Source: Pisolithus tinctorius (taxonomy: Eukaryota; Basidiomycota; Agaricomycetes; Boletales; Pisolithaceae). From it: a stretch of DNA of 64,000 nt. Made by a program: the position numbers and the translations under genes. The stretch is from the NCBI GenBank assembly GCA_024663395.1, contig JANFAH010000021.1, positions 930,001-994,000 on the forward strand. Reading direction: 5' to 3'. The notes below the pieces were generated by a model. The model was not told the DNA's origin, did not search any database, and saw only the letters and a program-made list of their open reading frames with translations. Of the stretch, positions 12,458-24,735 are shown in pieces (within the stretch, counting starts at the first letter, position 1; each line of letters starts with the position of its first letter).

Positions 12458-14088
12458 CTACAGGTTGCGGAGATCATCCTTCAACCTTCGTAACTCCTCC
12501 CATCTAGCCTGCGCAGTCTCAATCCAGTGTGTTACCCGCCTCGCCAGCATCTCCAGCAGCCGGTAGACCTGCTCCAACTCGAATTCTTCATCCTCGGCTC
12601 TTGCCTCGAGCACTTGCAGACGCTCAATGATATTCACTGTCGACCGCTCGTGTGGGTATTCGACCTCTGGAATCTCGGTGGCTGGTGGAGTGTTGCTCCA
12701 GGCCGGCACTTTGATGTACTCGGGTTCCTCCAGTAAACCGGTCGCAGTCGCAAAGAATGGTTCGCTCTCGACTTGCAGTTCGTCGATTGGAAGTGCCGCT
12801 CCAGGTTCGTCGACAGGGGCTGGTGAGGGCTTGAATGAGGGTCCAGGTGTTGGGGTAGCCCCATGGAAAAAGAGACGAGGTGTTGGCAAAGGATCGTGGG
12901 GTGAAGGGGTTGGTTGTGGCGATGGAGAACGTGTGGGAGTCGGATCAGGCTGCCATTTGTGAGCCGGGATTTTCAGTGTAAGCTTCTTAGCAGGCCCGGT
13001 TACAGGTTCCGCCGGGGTCACCTTCGAAGTCGTAATCGATCTGACCCGTTTGTGGGATGGGCCTGCTTCCCCGACGGTACCGGAGTTCTTTCACTGAAGG
13101 TGGTGTCAGCTCATTCCCTTGCGGAATTTTCACCTGTTCGGTACTCACCTTTCTCCCTACTCCACGAGAGCGAGAGCACTTGTGCTTCGCCTTCTGGCAC
13201 CATTTACAGGATGACTCTGGCTCCCCAATGCACCTGAGGTTCGCCTGCACACACGTCTCGCAGGGCTCGTTGTCTCCAGCCACGCGAGGTCTCTTTGCAG
13301 AAGGACCTGGTTTGCCTTCACCTTCGCTGTCGCCCTCATCATCGTCGACGTCATCAGCCAGCTCGTCCTCCTCACTGGTGGCCTGCGGAATTTTCGTTGA
13401 AGTCAGCACTCACGCTCGGGGTTGTCAAGGATGTGGAACGCACCTTCTGTTTCCCTTTTCCTTTGCTCGCGCTACCAGAGCCCCCCCCTGTTGAACGTGC
13501 AGCTCCTCTTGACAGGTTTCCTTCGGTATCTTCTGGTGCATGGTCTTGGCCCTCACCTCTTGCTGCTTGGCTGCGGGTGCGCATGGATGGTGCCTTGGCC
13601 AACCTCTCAGCCTCTAAGCGCGCTCTCTCCTTGACCCGCTCCTGGTAGTCCTCGAAGACGTCGTCGATGTGGAATCTTCGCTGCCCTTCTGGCCGATGAA
13701 GATCTGCTATGGCTATGACTGCCGGGATCACCTCGTTCTGCTCCATTGTGGATTCTTCGGTCATGTCGCGTAGGTTGGCGTCGCGCACCTTCGGGATGGA
13801 GATCTCGTTCTCATTGACGTACTTCCACCACGAGTAAATGCTGGCCTGGAGATCTGTTAGCGCGTGGCATGTACGAGTATCTAGTGCACTCACCCAGGTC
13901 TGGTCCCAGTCCGCCACCCACTCGTATATCGCCTCTAGGCTCTCTTTGGGTTGCGGCGCCGTGTCGATCAACACCCTAACATGCCTCAGAGCTGCTGACA
14001 GCGAGATAATGGCCTGGTCCCTCATGCTAAACACCGGTCATGCGTCGCAGATCGAGTAAGCTTGCATGTCGACAGGTGGATGAGACAT
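12458..14088 (-). CDS. Antisense Zn2Cys6 zinc-cluster protein carried by retrotransposon A1
   Basis: Three-exon gene opposite to gag-pol: exons 14088-13444, 13382-13149 and 13087-12458. The introns are 61 bases each (GTGCGT..CCGCAG and GTGAGT..GAAAG), both with GCTGAC branch-like sites and matching phases, giving 501 residues. Exon 1 encodes a helical domain and a basic linker. Exon 2 starts acidic and then has a complete fungal binuclear cluster, CX2CX6CX7CX2CX6C (residues about 256-282, starting CETCVQANLRC), preceded by AKRPRV. Exon 3 is rich in proline, serine and threonine and ends in a predicted coiled coil of about 60 residues. Such clusters normally bind CGG/CCG DNA. One TGA (14040-14038) lies near the start; a downstream start at SMRDQ would avoid it. 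Function is inferred only. Confidence 0.8.
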
Positions 14089-14334
14089 TGGGAGCAAGAT
14101 AAGTGGGTGAGGGTGTTGTTGGGGGAGTTTGATGAGCGGTGGGCCACCTTCTGGGCGAGTTTAAATTCCACAGGGCCATCTCGTACAATGCGGAATTTCC
14201 CTCTGCATGAGGCGGAATTCTGACCACGTGCCATCATTGTTATGTAACGTCTGCAGAAATTCCTCTGTGCTCGTCTCTGTCGCATCTCGGTTCGGTCTGA
14301 CCAAGGACGGTCAGCATTCGAAGTCCCTGGGAGG

Positions 14335-15384
14335 TGTAGGGAGCCACATACTCCCTGAGGCGGGAACAGGAATCTGTCACTAAATGCCGTATACTCCCTG
14401 AGGCTGGAACAGGAATCTGTCACTAAATTCCGCAGGCCTCTACGACAAACCCGTTTCGGAATTTTTCGGAATTTTTTCCCGCTCGTGTCCTCGCATTTCC
14501 TCCCAACCCCTGTCCCCATTGGAGTCTCTACCGACCTTCAGCATGTCGCTCAGTCATCAAAACGCTGATCCAGAAATGCTGCATTCACGCAGAGTCATCC
14601 GGAATTCAGTAGCCATGCCATCGCTCAGCCACGTCACCAGTCATCTGTGCCACTTACCTCTAAAAAACCCTGGTTTCCCCTGTCACCCTAAATTCCGCAA
14701 GCTGGACTTTGTGCCAGTATGCTACGCTCTGCCCTCCTGTGCCACTCAGCTCCACCTCCCACTTGTACGCATACTCTCGTTCTGTTGGAAGATACCCCTT
14801 ACCGTTGTCCCATTCTTACTCTTGTCTACTACCCACTGGACTATTTCATGTGCATCTGTATTTCACTGACATCTGACGTCCTTCCCTTTATTTTCCGGTC
14901 TTTTAGTTTTTCTGCCCCACCTTACTCCGACTCGTACCTACTTTCCCTGTACTATATAATTCCGCCATAGCGTCGGAAATATACCACCCACCTTTCGAGT
15001 CGCTATCTGTGTGTATTCTGCGAGTTTGAGAGTTTCAAGAGTCTAAAGTGTGTATATAGAGTCTGCTGCGTCTTCAGTGTCCCCAGAGGTCTTTGTGTCT
15101 CCTGTGTCCTCCAGCCCTGCACACCTAATCCCGTGTCCCTTTTGCTTCGAATTCGCTCCTCTTGACGCATAGCGACCCCTCGGAATTTCATATACCCGTC
15201 TTGCTGTTCCACCCGTGTCTACATCTGCCTGGAATTAAATTCCGTGACTCTCGCTTGAATTTCCCCACCGCTTCTAAACCCATTCTCGACCTCTCCTTCC
15301 ACACAGTACCCCTTGGGACGATCCTAGGGAATTCTCCCTTCACCCTTCCTCTAGTCGCACGCTTCCCAGAAGTTGTGTCCCACA
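14335..15384 (+). repeat. A1 3' LTR
   Basis: Partner of 4822-5871, same length, ending CCCACA, followed by the target-site copy GCGC (15385-15388). The purine tract GGGAGG lies directly before it. The 246 bases between the antisense gene start (14088) and this LTR must hold the antisense promoter; several AATTCC/GGAATT motifs lie there (about 14163, 14191, 14212, 14258). Confidence 0.95.
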
Positions 15385-15388
15385 GCGC

Positions 15389-18300
15389 CATGCAATGTGC
15401 ATTGACGCCCTTCGGCTTCATGAGTGTTCAGTTGCATGTCCCTCTTTATTATATGTATTTCAACAACTAAGAACAGCACGGCGGGGGAGAAATCTACTGC
15501 CTGTATTACAACCACCGGTCGCGCTGGAGAGGAACATCGCGAATGTTAGAAGTGTGCACAGAAGCGTTGTGCAAGCAGGCTGGCCAAAACCGACAATGGG
15601 GGAGAGTGAACTGGCACAGAGTTATCCACTGATACGATCGTTGGGGGATAAATTTGACATCATCTGTGATTGGCAGAACAAGATGACACTGGAGAAACTC
15701 GGTGAAGGTGTCTGTGCTGTTTGCGCACAGCTGGTTCGATGTAGCGATCTCACTGATATTGTTCCGACCTCGGAAATGCTCTGCGTGCTGAGAAATGATT
15801 GGTTGCCACTTCAGTGTCGACCGTGGATGTACAATCTAGAGAAATATCAAGGGGCAATTCTTTGCCCTTGGGGTATGCAGTGCTTGGACAATGTCAGAAT
15901 GTTGCAGATGTGTGTTTCCTGTCGAAAGGTATTGACGGCGAAGACGCCCTGTCAACCTAAGGATGCGATAGCCAATTTTCAATACTATGCAGACTCTGAG
16001 TTGCCGCACAACGTTCGCAAAAATATACAGGCATCCACTACATTGGAACTAATGCTCGTTGCGGCATGTTGGGCAACAGTGATTACACATCACTATCAGA
16101 CTAGGGGGCTTCGGGGTGGGCGAATTCCTGAAGAGGCAAGTCAGCATTTCAATAGAGGGAATGTTGCACTCTTACCTCAGGATCTGACGTCATTGTCAAA
16201 TGTGCTTCCTCCATCGCTGAGTGATATGCATGGGGCGGTGTGCGTGGTATTTGCAGGGGTGGCCTTTCGTCCAAGTGTGGAGGCTTTGCAGAAATTCCCC
16301 CCGGTTCTTGTTAGCAGGTCTAGAGTGAAATCTGTGATTGAGTGGTTGATTTCTAACAATGAGTGGTATGCGGAAAGTGGGATCACATTCAGTGCAGAGA
16401 ATTTGGCGGCACTGGTCATGGGTGGGGAGGACACAGGTGTCTTGCAGGGGATTGAAATCACCCACCTTCGTAATGATAATGATCCTGGTGAGGAAAGTGG
16501 GCGTTTTGACTGGTCTACATTGACTGCCGATCTTGTGACTGAAACAGTTGCGTACATCAAGGGTGATCGTTCAGAGCGATCCCAGCGTGCCATGAAGGCC
16601 AGTGCACTGGCACATGCTATGGATCAGAAAAAATTTCTGGTTAGTCGTGCTGGTTTCGAATTGATGAATGACAACTCGCCAGGTTTTCTGACTGTGGTAT
16701 TCCTGCACCTGGACCCCTGGGGTATTGGTGGGTTTAATCATCCAGCTCGGCGCCCTGAGCAACAGATTTCCTTCCAACGTCAACTTCGCAATTTGCTACA
16801 GCAAGTGGACTCTCCTTTTGCGCGTGACACCTGCTTTCCTTTTATATGTTGGAATATTCTGCAGAAGCACGCAGCGAGTGAAAATATGGCATTTTGCATC
16901 TCCTCCGCACGTCAGCATAGTCTCGTGAACGATGTAAGGGAGGCAGAGTCAAGCATAACGTCCTTGGCTGAAAAACTGGAATGCAATCCTAAGGCGAAGA
17001 TAGATTCCGCAGGGGAGAAGGGGGCACTACGATTGTTTTGGGAGTTGAATGTGATCTGTTGCTTGATGCCTGGTAGCGATGGATACAAGCTTTGCCATCA
17101 CAACGAGATCCACTCACTGACTCGTCAGCTGGGCACCCCTGCCTTTTTCCTGACATTGAATCCCCATGATTTGACCAGCGTTCTCGTTGCTCACTTCGGG
17201 GGTTTGGACGCGACTCAGTGGTGCCAACTGGGCGCGTATGAGCACGTGGCTTTCATCGCATCCCATCCTGCTGTGGCTGCTAAGGCTTTTGACATTCTTA
17301 TTAGAGGATTTATAGACATTGTTGTCAAATACAACAATGGTTGCGGGTTATTTGGTAAATGTTCAGGATACTACAGTACCATGGAGGCCCAGGGGAGAGG
17401 GACACTCCATTGCCATATGTTGTTGTGGATTGAGGGTCATCCTAATCTGGAACGCTTGCGGTCAATGATGATGGAGGATGATGATTTTGAATCCTTACTT
17501 TTTCAGTGGCTTGAGGACGTTATTCACTGTGAGCTGCTGGGGACATCAGTGGAGAGTGTTGGCGCTATTGACGTGAGTCCTTCGAGGCCTGCACGACTGG
17601 AGAGAGTACCTGATCTGCGTTTACAATCACTGCCTCAAATTGATGAGGTAGGGGAAGGTGCCTTTGAAGAGGCATTTTATGACTTTGTTGGACGGCTTGC
17701 TGTTGAGTGTAACTGGCATGAGCACACGCCAACGTGTTTCAAAAACCTTCGCCCAGGCGAGGAGCCCTGGGATGAGAATTGTCGAATGTGGATTGATGGA
17801 TCCGTTCGCATGGCGTCTTATCTTGACCCTGAGACACAGTCCATTCTTCTCCGGCGACACCATCCATGGGTCAGCAACTATAATGACATTGTGATGTTCC
17901 TATTGCAGTGTAACATGGACATCAAATTTATAGGGTCTGGTGCTGCTGCGAAAGCATTGACTTACTACATTAGCGATTACATCACCAAGAACGATCTTCA
18001 GGTGCATGTCGGTCTTCAGGCCATTCGGGCTGCAATCGACAGTCACCGCAAACATTTCATCGACAATGTGGAAGCTTCTTCTTCAGTGCATGAGCGGAAC
18101 CTGTTGACGAAGGCTGTTAATGCCATGATGGGCAGACGGGAGGTCTCCCACCAACAAGTGATGAGTTATTTAATTGGAGGTGGAGACTATTATACAAGTC
18201 ACGAATTTTGTACCGTACGGTTTCACGAGTTTGTGGATATGGCCATTGCACATGAACTACATGTCGATGGAGAATGCAGCTGCAGGGACGGTTCACTTGC

Positions 18301-21025
18301 AGATTGTCCAGAAAATCTGTGTGGCTCTACATGCATGGCACATACATCAGGTGGTTCGTTAGCTGTTGTCCTGGAACCACTGGACTACTTAATGCGCCCT
18401 GCGATTGCACTGTTTGATGGTATGTGTTTATGGCAGTTCCTGGAACAGACACAAAAGGTAAAGCGTTCGTCAAGCAAAGCAGAGGGAACACAGGAGAGAC
18501 ACATGACATCAGGTGATGATACTACATTTCTCGCTACAGAGCGACCTGCATATTCTCATAGATTCCGTGCGCCATTTACAGAATCTGCACATCTCCAAAA
18601 TGCAACTCACGAACTCTGCATGCGAAACGCATTCGTTGTACCCATGCTCCTGGGAGACTCAATCCCTTTGCCACGAAAATCCGATTTGTGCATGGAGGAG
18701 TTCTGTTGGGCGATGTTACTTCTCTTCAAGCCGTGGCGTAAGCTCTCGGACCTGATGGATGGTCATTCTTGTTGGACGGAAGCCTTTGATGCTTTCCAGT
18801 TTTGCAATGCTACGTCTCGTATGATATCTAACTTCCTTATCGAGTTGGAGTGCTTGGACGCCAGAGATGTCGAGCGAGAGAACTATGCCAGTAAGAGACC
18901 CCATGCTATGGCCAGTTCGGGCTTCTGCAAGCAGAATGCGGGTGAATCCGATGTGGAACTCTTGAGGGAGGCCCTCATCCTCAATTCCGACTTGGATCAT
19001 GCAGATTCATTTGGGTCGCAGCCGTTGGTTGCTGAGGAATCCGACGACTATGGAGAAGCTGCACTTCCGCAGGACAAACAAGACATTATTGCAATGTCTT
19101 GCTCTCTTCATTGACGGGACACACAGGGTTTTCCTTCCTGCACAATTGAGGGCCGCGTCATGGAAGTGAGTGTCGACTTGCAAGACCAAATTACACTCCA
19201 TAATACATACATGAATTCCCAGTGCAAACGAAAACATCCAGAGACAGCATCACCGGGCGATGATGTCGGTGGCGAAGAGGTATCGATGTCTCAGAAACGA
19301 TGTCAAACCTCAGGTGTGGGGGGGGCCGGGACCATCTTGGTTGGTGCTGTACAACATGAGCGATCTGCAATGGAGATCACAGCAAACAAGTTTGAGGAAG
19401 AGAGCTTTCTGACAGAGATGATTGCAAAATGGTCTTTAGATGGCAACGAAGAACAGAAATGTGCCTTTACAATTATCATCAAACACATGTTGCGGGACGA
19501 CCTGGAACAGATGTTGATGTTCATCACAGGTATCGGCGGTTCTGGGAAGAGCCATCTCATCCGAGTGATTGTAGATGCATTTGTGCAATGGGGCCATTCC
19601 AGAGAAATTATCCTGAGTGCTCCAACTGGTAGTGCTGCCTGTCTTATCGATGGTTTCACAATACACACGCTTACCCTGATGAACACTCGTTCTCTGGGGA
19701 AGGACAAAAGACAGGATCAATGCAATAGTAACGAGCGCAATGTCAATATGGATGAATTGCAGGAGATATGGCAGGACGTATTGTATCTAGTTTTGGATGA
19801 AGTTTCGATGGTTTCTGCTGAGCTTCTTTTGGACATCGTGAACTGCATAAGTCTTGCAAAAGCTGGCGAACTGGACAGAAGGGACAAACCATTCGGAGGC
19901 ATCAACATAATCTTCACTGGTGATATGGCGCAACTTCACCCTGTGAATGGTACAGCTTTATACTCGCATGCTGTTGTGAACAATTTATCGAAGTGTACGT
20001 TTGAAACTGTCAAGAGTCAGCATCGATTGTTCGGTGCCTTCCTGTGGAGATCATTAACCCATGTGGTTCAACTCATCCAAAATGAACGTGCCAAAGCTGA
20101 CCCTTCTTTCATCAAGATGCTTGGTTGGATTAGATTGGGTGTGGGAACGACGACCCCCAACTCGCCCTCTTCTGACTGGGACCATTTACAACAGAGGCTG
20201 CTTAAGCAATTACATAAGAACTGCGTTGATGAGTTCCTGAACTTCTCTGAGGCTCCGATCATCTTTGGCGAGTGTTGTTTGTGCGATCACTGGAATGAAG
20301 AAAAGGCAAAATCATTCGCTCGTGAATCAGGCCAGCCGTTTGAATATTACTTTGCTGAACACTTCTGCAACAGAGAGCGCCTCACAGGAGAAGAAGATGA
20401 ACGTTTGGCGTTAGTACGCCTGAAGGAATCGAAGGATTACCTTGGCTGTCTCCCCCTTTTTCCAGGAATGCCTGTCCTGATCACAGAAAACCTCTCTGTC
20501 GCAGGGAAGGTAGTCAATGGGGCCCGCAGCACGGTCCGTGATATCGTGTGTTCTGTTGTCGATGGTAAGCACATTGTGCGTTGCGTATATGTTGCTGTCC
20601 CGGCCTCTACTTTAGAATTGCCAGGCGAAGACACGCACATTGTTGCTGTATTCCCTCAACTGTATACATTCTCTTATTTCTCAGAACACGCTGGTCGGTT
20701 TCGAATCACATGCCGTCAGGTACCTGTAGTGCCTGGGTGGGCATTCACGGACTACAAAGTGCAAGGCACCACGCTCGATAAAGTGATCGTCGATCTGGCA
20801 AGTGCCAGGGATGTACAACATGCCTACGTCATGTTATCTTGTGCTCGATCCCTCGCAAACCTTGCCATCCTTCGTCCTTTCTCACCATGTCGTGCCCTGG
20901 GCTGGCTGCAGCATGACCTTCACGCTGAGTTGGAGCGTCTGATGGACCTTGATGTATCAACAACCACACACTACACCAAATGCCATCCCGACGCCATAGT
21001 GACATCGCAACCTACTTCATTGTAG
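15389..21025 (+). CDS. Helitron Rep-helicase, main segment (one internal TGA)
   Basis: Rolling-circle replication initiator fused to a PIF1-family helicase, which acts on single-stranded DNA during Helitron transposition. With the 5' segment at 4549 it forms 1970 codons. The Rep part has the HUH motif LHCHMLLW (residues about 764-771, near 17405-17428) and the tyrosine motif YYISDYITK (about 17962). The helicase part has Walker A GIGGSGKSH (about 19530), APTGSAA, Walker B LVLDEVSMV (about 19789), GDMAQLHPV and a C-terminal TDYKVQGTTLDKVI (about 20750). A single TGA at 19112-19114 separates the halves in the same frame; it is followed by CGG and could be a lost CGA. The 5' end of the gene was separated by the A1 insertion. 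Confidence 0.93.
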
Positions 21026-21125
21026 TATTCACACATCCCCACATCTCATATTTCCCCTATTTCTGGTCTGGCATTTAAATTGATTTTGTCGGTGTGTGCT
21101 TCCCATATTGCTCTTTCCTTTTCCC
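21026..21125. other. Short spacer after the Helitron helicase
   Basis: About 100 bases rich in T and C with no gene, ending just before the ATG of the next ORF. It probably contains the helicase 3' UTR and the leader of the next gene. Confidence 0.3.
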
Positions 21126-22248
21126 ATGTCGTTTCTACCCTCACCTGATCATCCCCTCGGCACTGACTTATGGACAGATGACTTGCAAGCCTTGATCAAA
21201 AGTCGCGCTAACATTCGTGAACTCCAACAATGGGAATGCTTCCCCACTTCCCTCACTCAGTTAGTCGAATGGGCCACTGTAGCACAGCATCCAACCTGTA
21301 CGGACCGGAGGCGCTCGCATCTAATCATTTACAAAACGTTGCCTGTTCCTGAGCCCTGTGGGGTGTTGTACCCTGTCTCTGTTCGTATCTACAGTTTCCT
21401 CGACAAGTTCTGTGTTGGCGAGTTTGGTAACTGGACCGGGTTAGTCGCCAGTGCTCCTTGTCTGACATATATCTAAACCTGGCTTTGCAGAGACTGCGCG
21501 AAAGCAGCGTATGCTGTTCAGAGCCTGTCTATCAGCGGCACCAGGAACACAATCGCCTGGCGAAATCAACTCGAGTGCCTAAATCTTGCAGCGACATTTG
21601 CCAGCCATGTCCTAAAGATCCCACTTCCTGCAAAACAATTCCGAGGTCATGTTCACATGCAGAGAAAGGTTTTCACAAAGGTTTTGCAACCGCTCACCTG
21701 TTCTGTTGGTTACTAACATGAATGTCGTGTTAGGATCTCCATCCTCCCGACGATCAAGTAACTCCGCCTGTCAACAGTGCCCCCCAAAACGCGCACCTCC
21801 CTAAGCTCCCGGACTACCCTTGGGTGTGGAATGGCCCTGTCAAAATTCTTGAATGCAACAGGGATGGGACCATATCTCCCATTCACAAAGTATTACTGTC
21901 CCAGGGGCATTTCGTGGAAATCGATGCAGAATTTGATCTTGTTGTCGTTCGCACGCATACCTCCAGGACCCACTTGCGTGTCTTCTTGACTTGCAAGCAG
22001 ATCTTACACCTGCAATCAGCACGATCTGTACAGGTTCGCTCCTTTTTTCATGTCTTCATGCCTCGGATTCACATCCATGCCTGAAGGCCTCAGGTACGGC
22101 TTGGCCTCCTTCCTCGTATACAGAGATTAAGCGCATGCGTGCCAATGCAACCACTGACGATCATCATGGCACCCTGCAGTTCAGTCTGGTCCCATGTGAA
22201 CCAGGCTGCCCTTCATCCTCACAGGTTCCAGGTTCATTTGCTGAGTGA
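21126..22248 (+). CDS. Hypothetical multi-exon gene 1 downstream of the Helitron helicase
   Basis: Starts MSFLPSPDHPLGTDLW at 21126. Exon 1 is open to about 21475. An intron ends at the AG near 21490. A middle exon is followed by an intron beginning near 21680 and ending GTTAG at about 21734. A long exon then encodes DLHPPDDQVTPP and WVWNGPVKILECNRDG (to about 22034), and a last exon encodes YTEIKRMRANATTDD and ends at TGA 22248. The last intron (GTTCGC..CTGAAG) keeps the frame. The first splice is not settled: more than one donor is possible and the frame of the second exon is uncertain. No known domain is recognised. It may be Helitron cargo, since it lies only 100 bases from the helicase stop on the same strand. 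Confidence 0.5.
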
Positions 22249-22614
22249 GAAAAAGCGGAATACATCTCGAACTAACTGTCTTGCCCCCTGCATTTGCATC
22301 CCGCTGTGCTTCCCCAACCATCGAGCTACAAACACTTGCAATTTCATAGATTCATAGACTTCCTTTTATGGCCGTGTGACCTTGTAATGTACATGTACTG
22401 GTTTAGTGCTTGCAGTGACGCCATCGAACATTCGATGGCTCCATCCACATAATGAATTTAAAAATGAAAAAAGGAGCGTTTCCACCGAGTCCTCTAAATC
22501 ACCCAAGCCACCCCCCCAACCCCAAATGATGGTGATCGCAGTTACCGCTCCCCACATCGCTGCTGAGTTGACGACTAAACATCACACCACACCGTGCTCG
22601 TTTCATCATCCCTG
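22249..22614. other. Spacer between hypothetical genes 1 and 2
   Basis: Non-coding by appearance. It contains a small inverted repeat around CATCGAACATTCGATG (about 22423-22438) and a C-rich tract near 22505-22520. It probably holds the promoter of the gene starting at 22615. Confidence 0.3.
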
Positions 22615-23848
22615 ATGGCCCCCAAGCGAGAAGCATCTCAAACAAAAGACACGTTGCCGGCAAAACGGATGCAGTCTGCCACGTCAAACCAACCTACAGC
22701 GATGTCGGTCACCACCAAACAGCACAAGGCCATTCCTGAGCACCAACCTTGCGGCAGTGATGTTGGCACCTCATCCACTCCATTGACCAACACCCTCCCA
22801 AGCTCCCATGCCTCGGTCCCTGTGAGGGATTCCTTGCCCGATCCTGGGCCTCCCCTCCAAATGCCTCCTCATGACATACTACCAAAGGATGCCCTGCCCT
22901 CCTCCCAACAAACAAGTCCCTCTGGCAGTAATCATCCTAACCCAACTAGTGCAAGAACCACCGTGACCGCTGTGGTACCCGCACCGGTATTGTGTCTTAT
23001 CGATCCTGAGTGCACGTCAACTTGCCCAGAGCCACTCGTAAGGTAGGTATCAATTCAAATCCCTTACAATCCAACACTTACCTCCCCTGCACTCCAAGAC
23101 GCCTTCAAATGCTATCCACTTATTCCAATGTGGATGCAAACACTTTTGCACTTGGTCACCTGTTACCAAACGCGACTTGGGGAACAACAACTGCATTTGA
23201 CGACCGCAGTAAACTGCTTTGCAATCCCAAAACGAACGAGCCTATCAATATTTGGATTCTTGGACACATCAGCAGCACCTGGTTCTTAAAAAATGGTGAC
23301 CCAGACAACCAATGCTCTGTGACCGTCCTTCTGTTATCCTCGAACCTTGGACAATATGCCAACCAATTGGTATCGGAGTTCTCCACCCCAATGCTGCGTA
23401 TGTCCTGTATCTGCTCATTTTCCAGGCCCTGCCTAACCCCAAAAACTGGTTTCCTCAGCCATAAACGAGTTTGACTCCGGGCTCATCCGTGCTGTTCGAT
23501 GGCAGAGCCCGAAGGGCGGCGGTGCTGTAGGTCTTCCCTCACCTAGCAACAAACCTTAACCAATTTCCATTTCAGCCCATACTGTTTAACAGCATCTACG
23601 ACGCATGGAAAATCCTCAAAAGCAAAAGTTCAATGCAAAAATTAGATATCTCCTGCCTCGAAAAGCGAGCACTTATCCTGGTCGAAACGCACCTACAACG
23701 GTACCGGCAAAAGGACGAAAAAGGGCGCTGGACCATCGCTAGGGCACAATTTGAACTCCAAGCAATATATCTACTACAAGATCCTTGGGTACCAGAGGCA
23801 CAGACATCCAGTGACACTGGCGTAGAAATTGCCGGCCTAGAAATCTAG
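22615..23848 (+). CDS. Hypothetical four-exon gene 2 (355 residues), possible Helitron cargo
   Basis: Exons 22615-23042, 23099-23397, 23459-23526 and 23576-23848 join to 1068 bases with consistent phases; donors are GTAGGT, GTATGT and GTAGGT. The protein starts MAPKREASQTKD with a low-complexity region rich in serine, threonine and proline of about 130 residues. A folded-looking part follows with INIWILGHISSTWFL, TVLLLSSNLGQYANQ and WTIARAQFELQAIYLL, ending GLEI. No family is recognised. It is co-oriented with the Helitron ORF and its neighbours. The clean splicing and lack of stops suggest a gene still under some constraint or recently acquired. Confidence 0.6.
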
Positions 23849-24043
23849 GGTATCACAGTTTCCCCTAACCATCGATCAATCTCCCATCAATTCTCAATCA
23901 TCCCGTCCTTTGGGGTTGCTCAGCGGCATCTCCTTCACCTCCTGCTCTGACTTCATCGTTCCACCATCAGCCACAAGCATCATAAAATATAAATAGACAA
24001 GAGCTAGGTCGACCTCCTCCACCCCCCTGTTCGCTCTGCAATA

Positions 24044-24391
24044 ATGGCATCTATCCTCGCATTTTTCTACTCTGCAAACGAAAACAGTGGACAATGCATC
24101 GTAACTTTTAAGTGTCTTAACGACAACATTGAGATCGTAGTCCAACGCGATGTCTTCCCTGTCAACCACACCCTTTCTGAAACCGACGTCCACGTCAATG
24201 GCATCCACTTCCGCATCCTCTTTGACTGTCACCGCCATCAACGCCTCCACTCTCAAGCCTCATATCTCTTCATCCGGATCAACCAGCATGGCCTGCCCAC
24301 TCACATTTGGCCAGAGAACGACCTCCATCACATATTAGAGGCCCTCCTTGTGTATTCCCCAATCCTACCGTCCTCTGTTATCCTTGTCTAA
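24044..24391 (+). CDS. Small hypothetical protein (115 residues)
   Basis: Uninterrupted frame from ATG 24044, protein beginning MASILAFFYSANENSGQC. It contains alternating hydrophobic strands (CIVTFKCLNDNIEIVVQ, INGIHFRILFD-like), suggesting a small beta-rich domain. No motif is recognised. It lies between hypothetical gene 2 and the F-box-like gene on the same strand, with about 200-base spacers. It could be a true small gene of the same cluster or an exon of a larger one. Confidence 0.45.
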   Translation: MASILAFFYSANENSGQCIVTFKCLNDNIEIVVQRDVFPVNHTLSETDVHVNGIHFRILFDCHRHQRLHSQASYLFIRINQHGLPTHIWPENDLHHILEALLVYSPILPSSVILV

Positions 24392-24735
24392 ACGCTCCAC
24401 AGGCTGAATGACCGATTCCCTCGCCATGCTCCAGATGAGGGGAACTCCATCCATAATTAAAGCCATTCCATGAACATTTGTTATCAGAGACAGACCACCG
24501 TTCTTCACACGCATTCACTTATTAGAGGTTAACATTCTTTGGTCTAGACTTTTTCCCCATACAGACCCTGCTAAAATGTATCGAGCCTCAAACAATCTCT
24601 GTACTGCCCCGAAACCCATGTATTTCCAACATCTGTTTCTAGATTCAAACAGACTGCCCCCCACCCCCGCAACCCCTATGCCACCGAGTGACCTCATTGC
24701 TGCTTTCCACATAAAAAGCCAACCATCACCACCTC

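Larger units (their letters stand above)
4822..15384 (+). mobile_element. Ty3/gypsy LTR retrotransposon A1, full length, nested in a Helitron
   Basis: 10,563-base element with two 1050-base LTRs (4822-5871, 14335-15384), both TGTAGGG...CCCACA. The 4-base direct repeat GCGC flanks it (4818-4821 and 15385-15388). Order: LTR, putative primer-binding region beginning TGGAGCCCACTGC (about 5878), gag with zinc knuckle, aspartic protease, reverse transcriptase, RNase H, integrase, then a 2.1-kb 3' region with an antisense gene, a short purine tract (GGGAGG, 14329-14334) and the 3' LTR. RT before integrase makes it Ty3/gypsy. No chromodomain is seen. At least four sense-strand TGA codons (5924, 6869, 8176, 9555) and a frame change near 7850 make it non-autonomous today. 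Confidence 0.95.
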
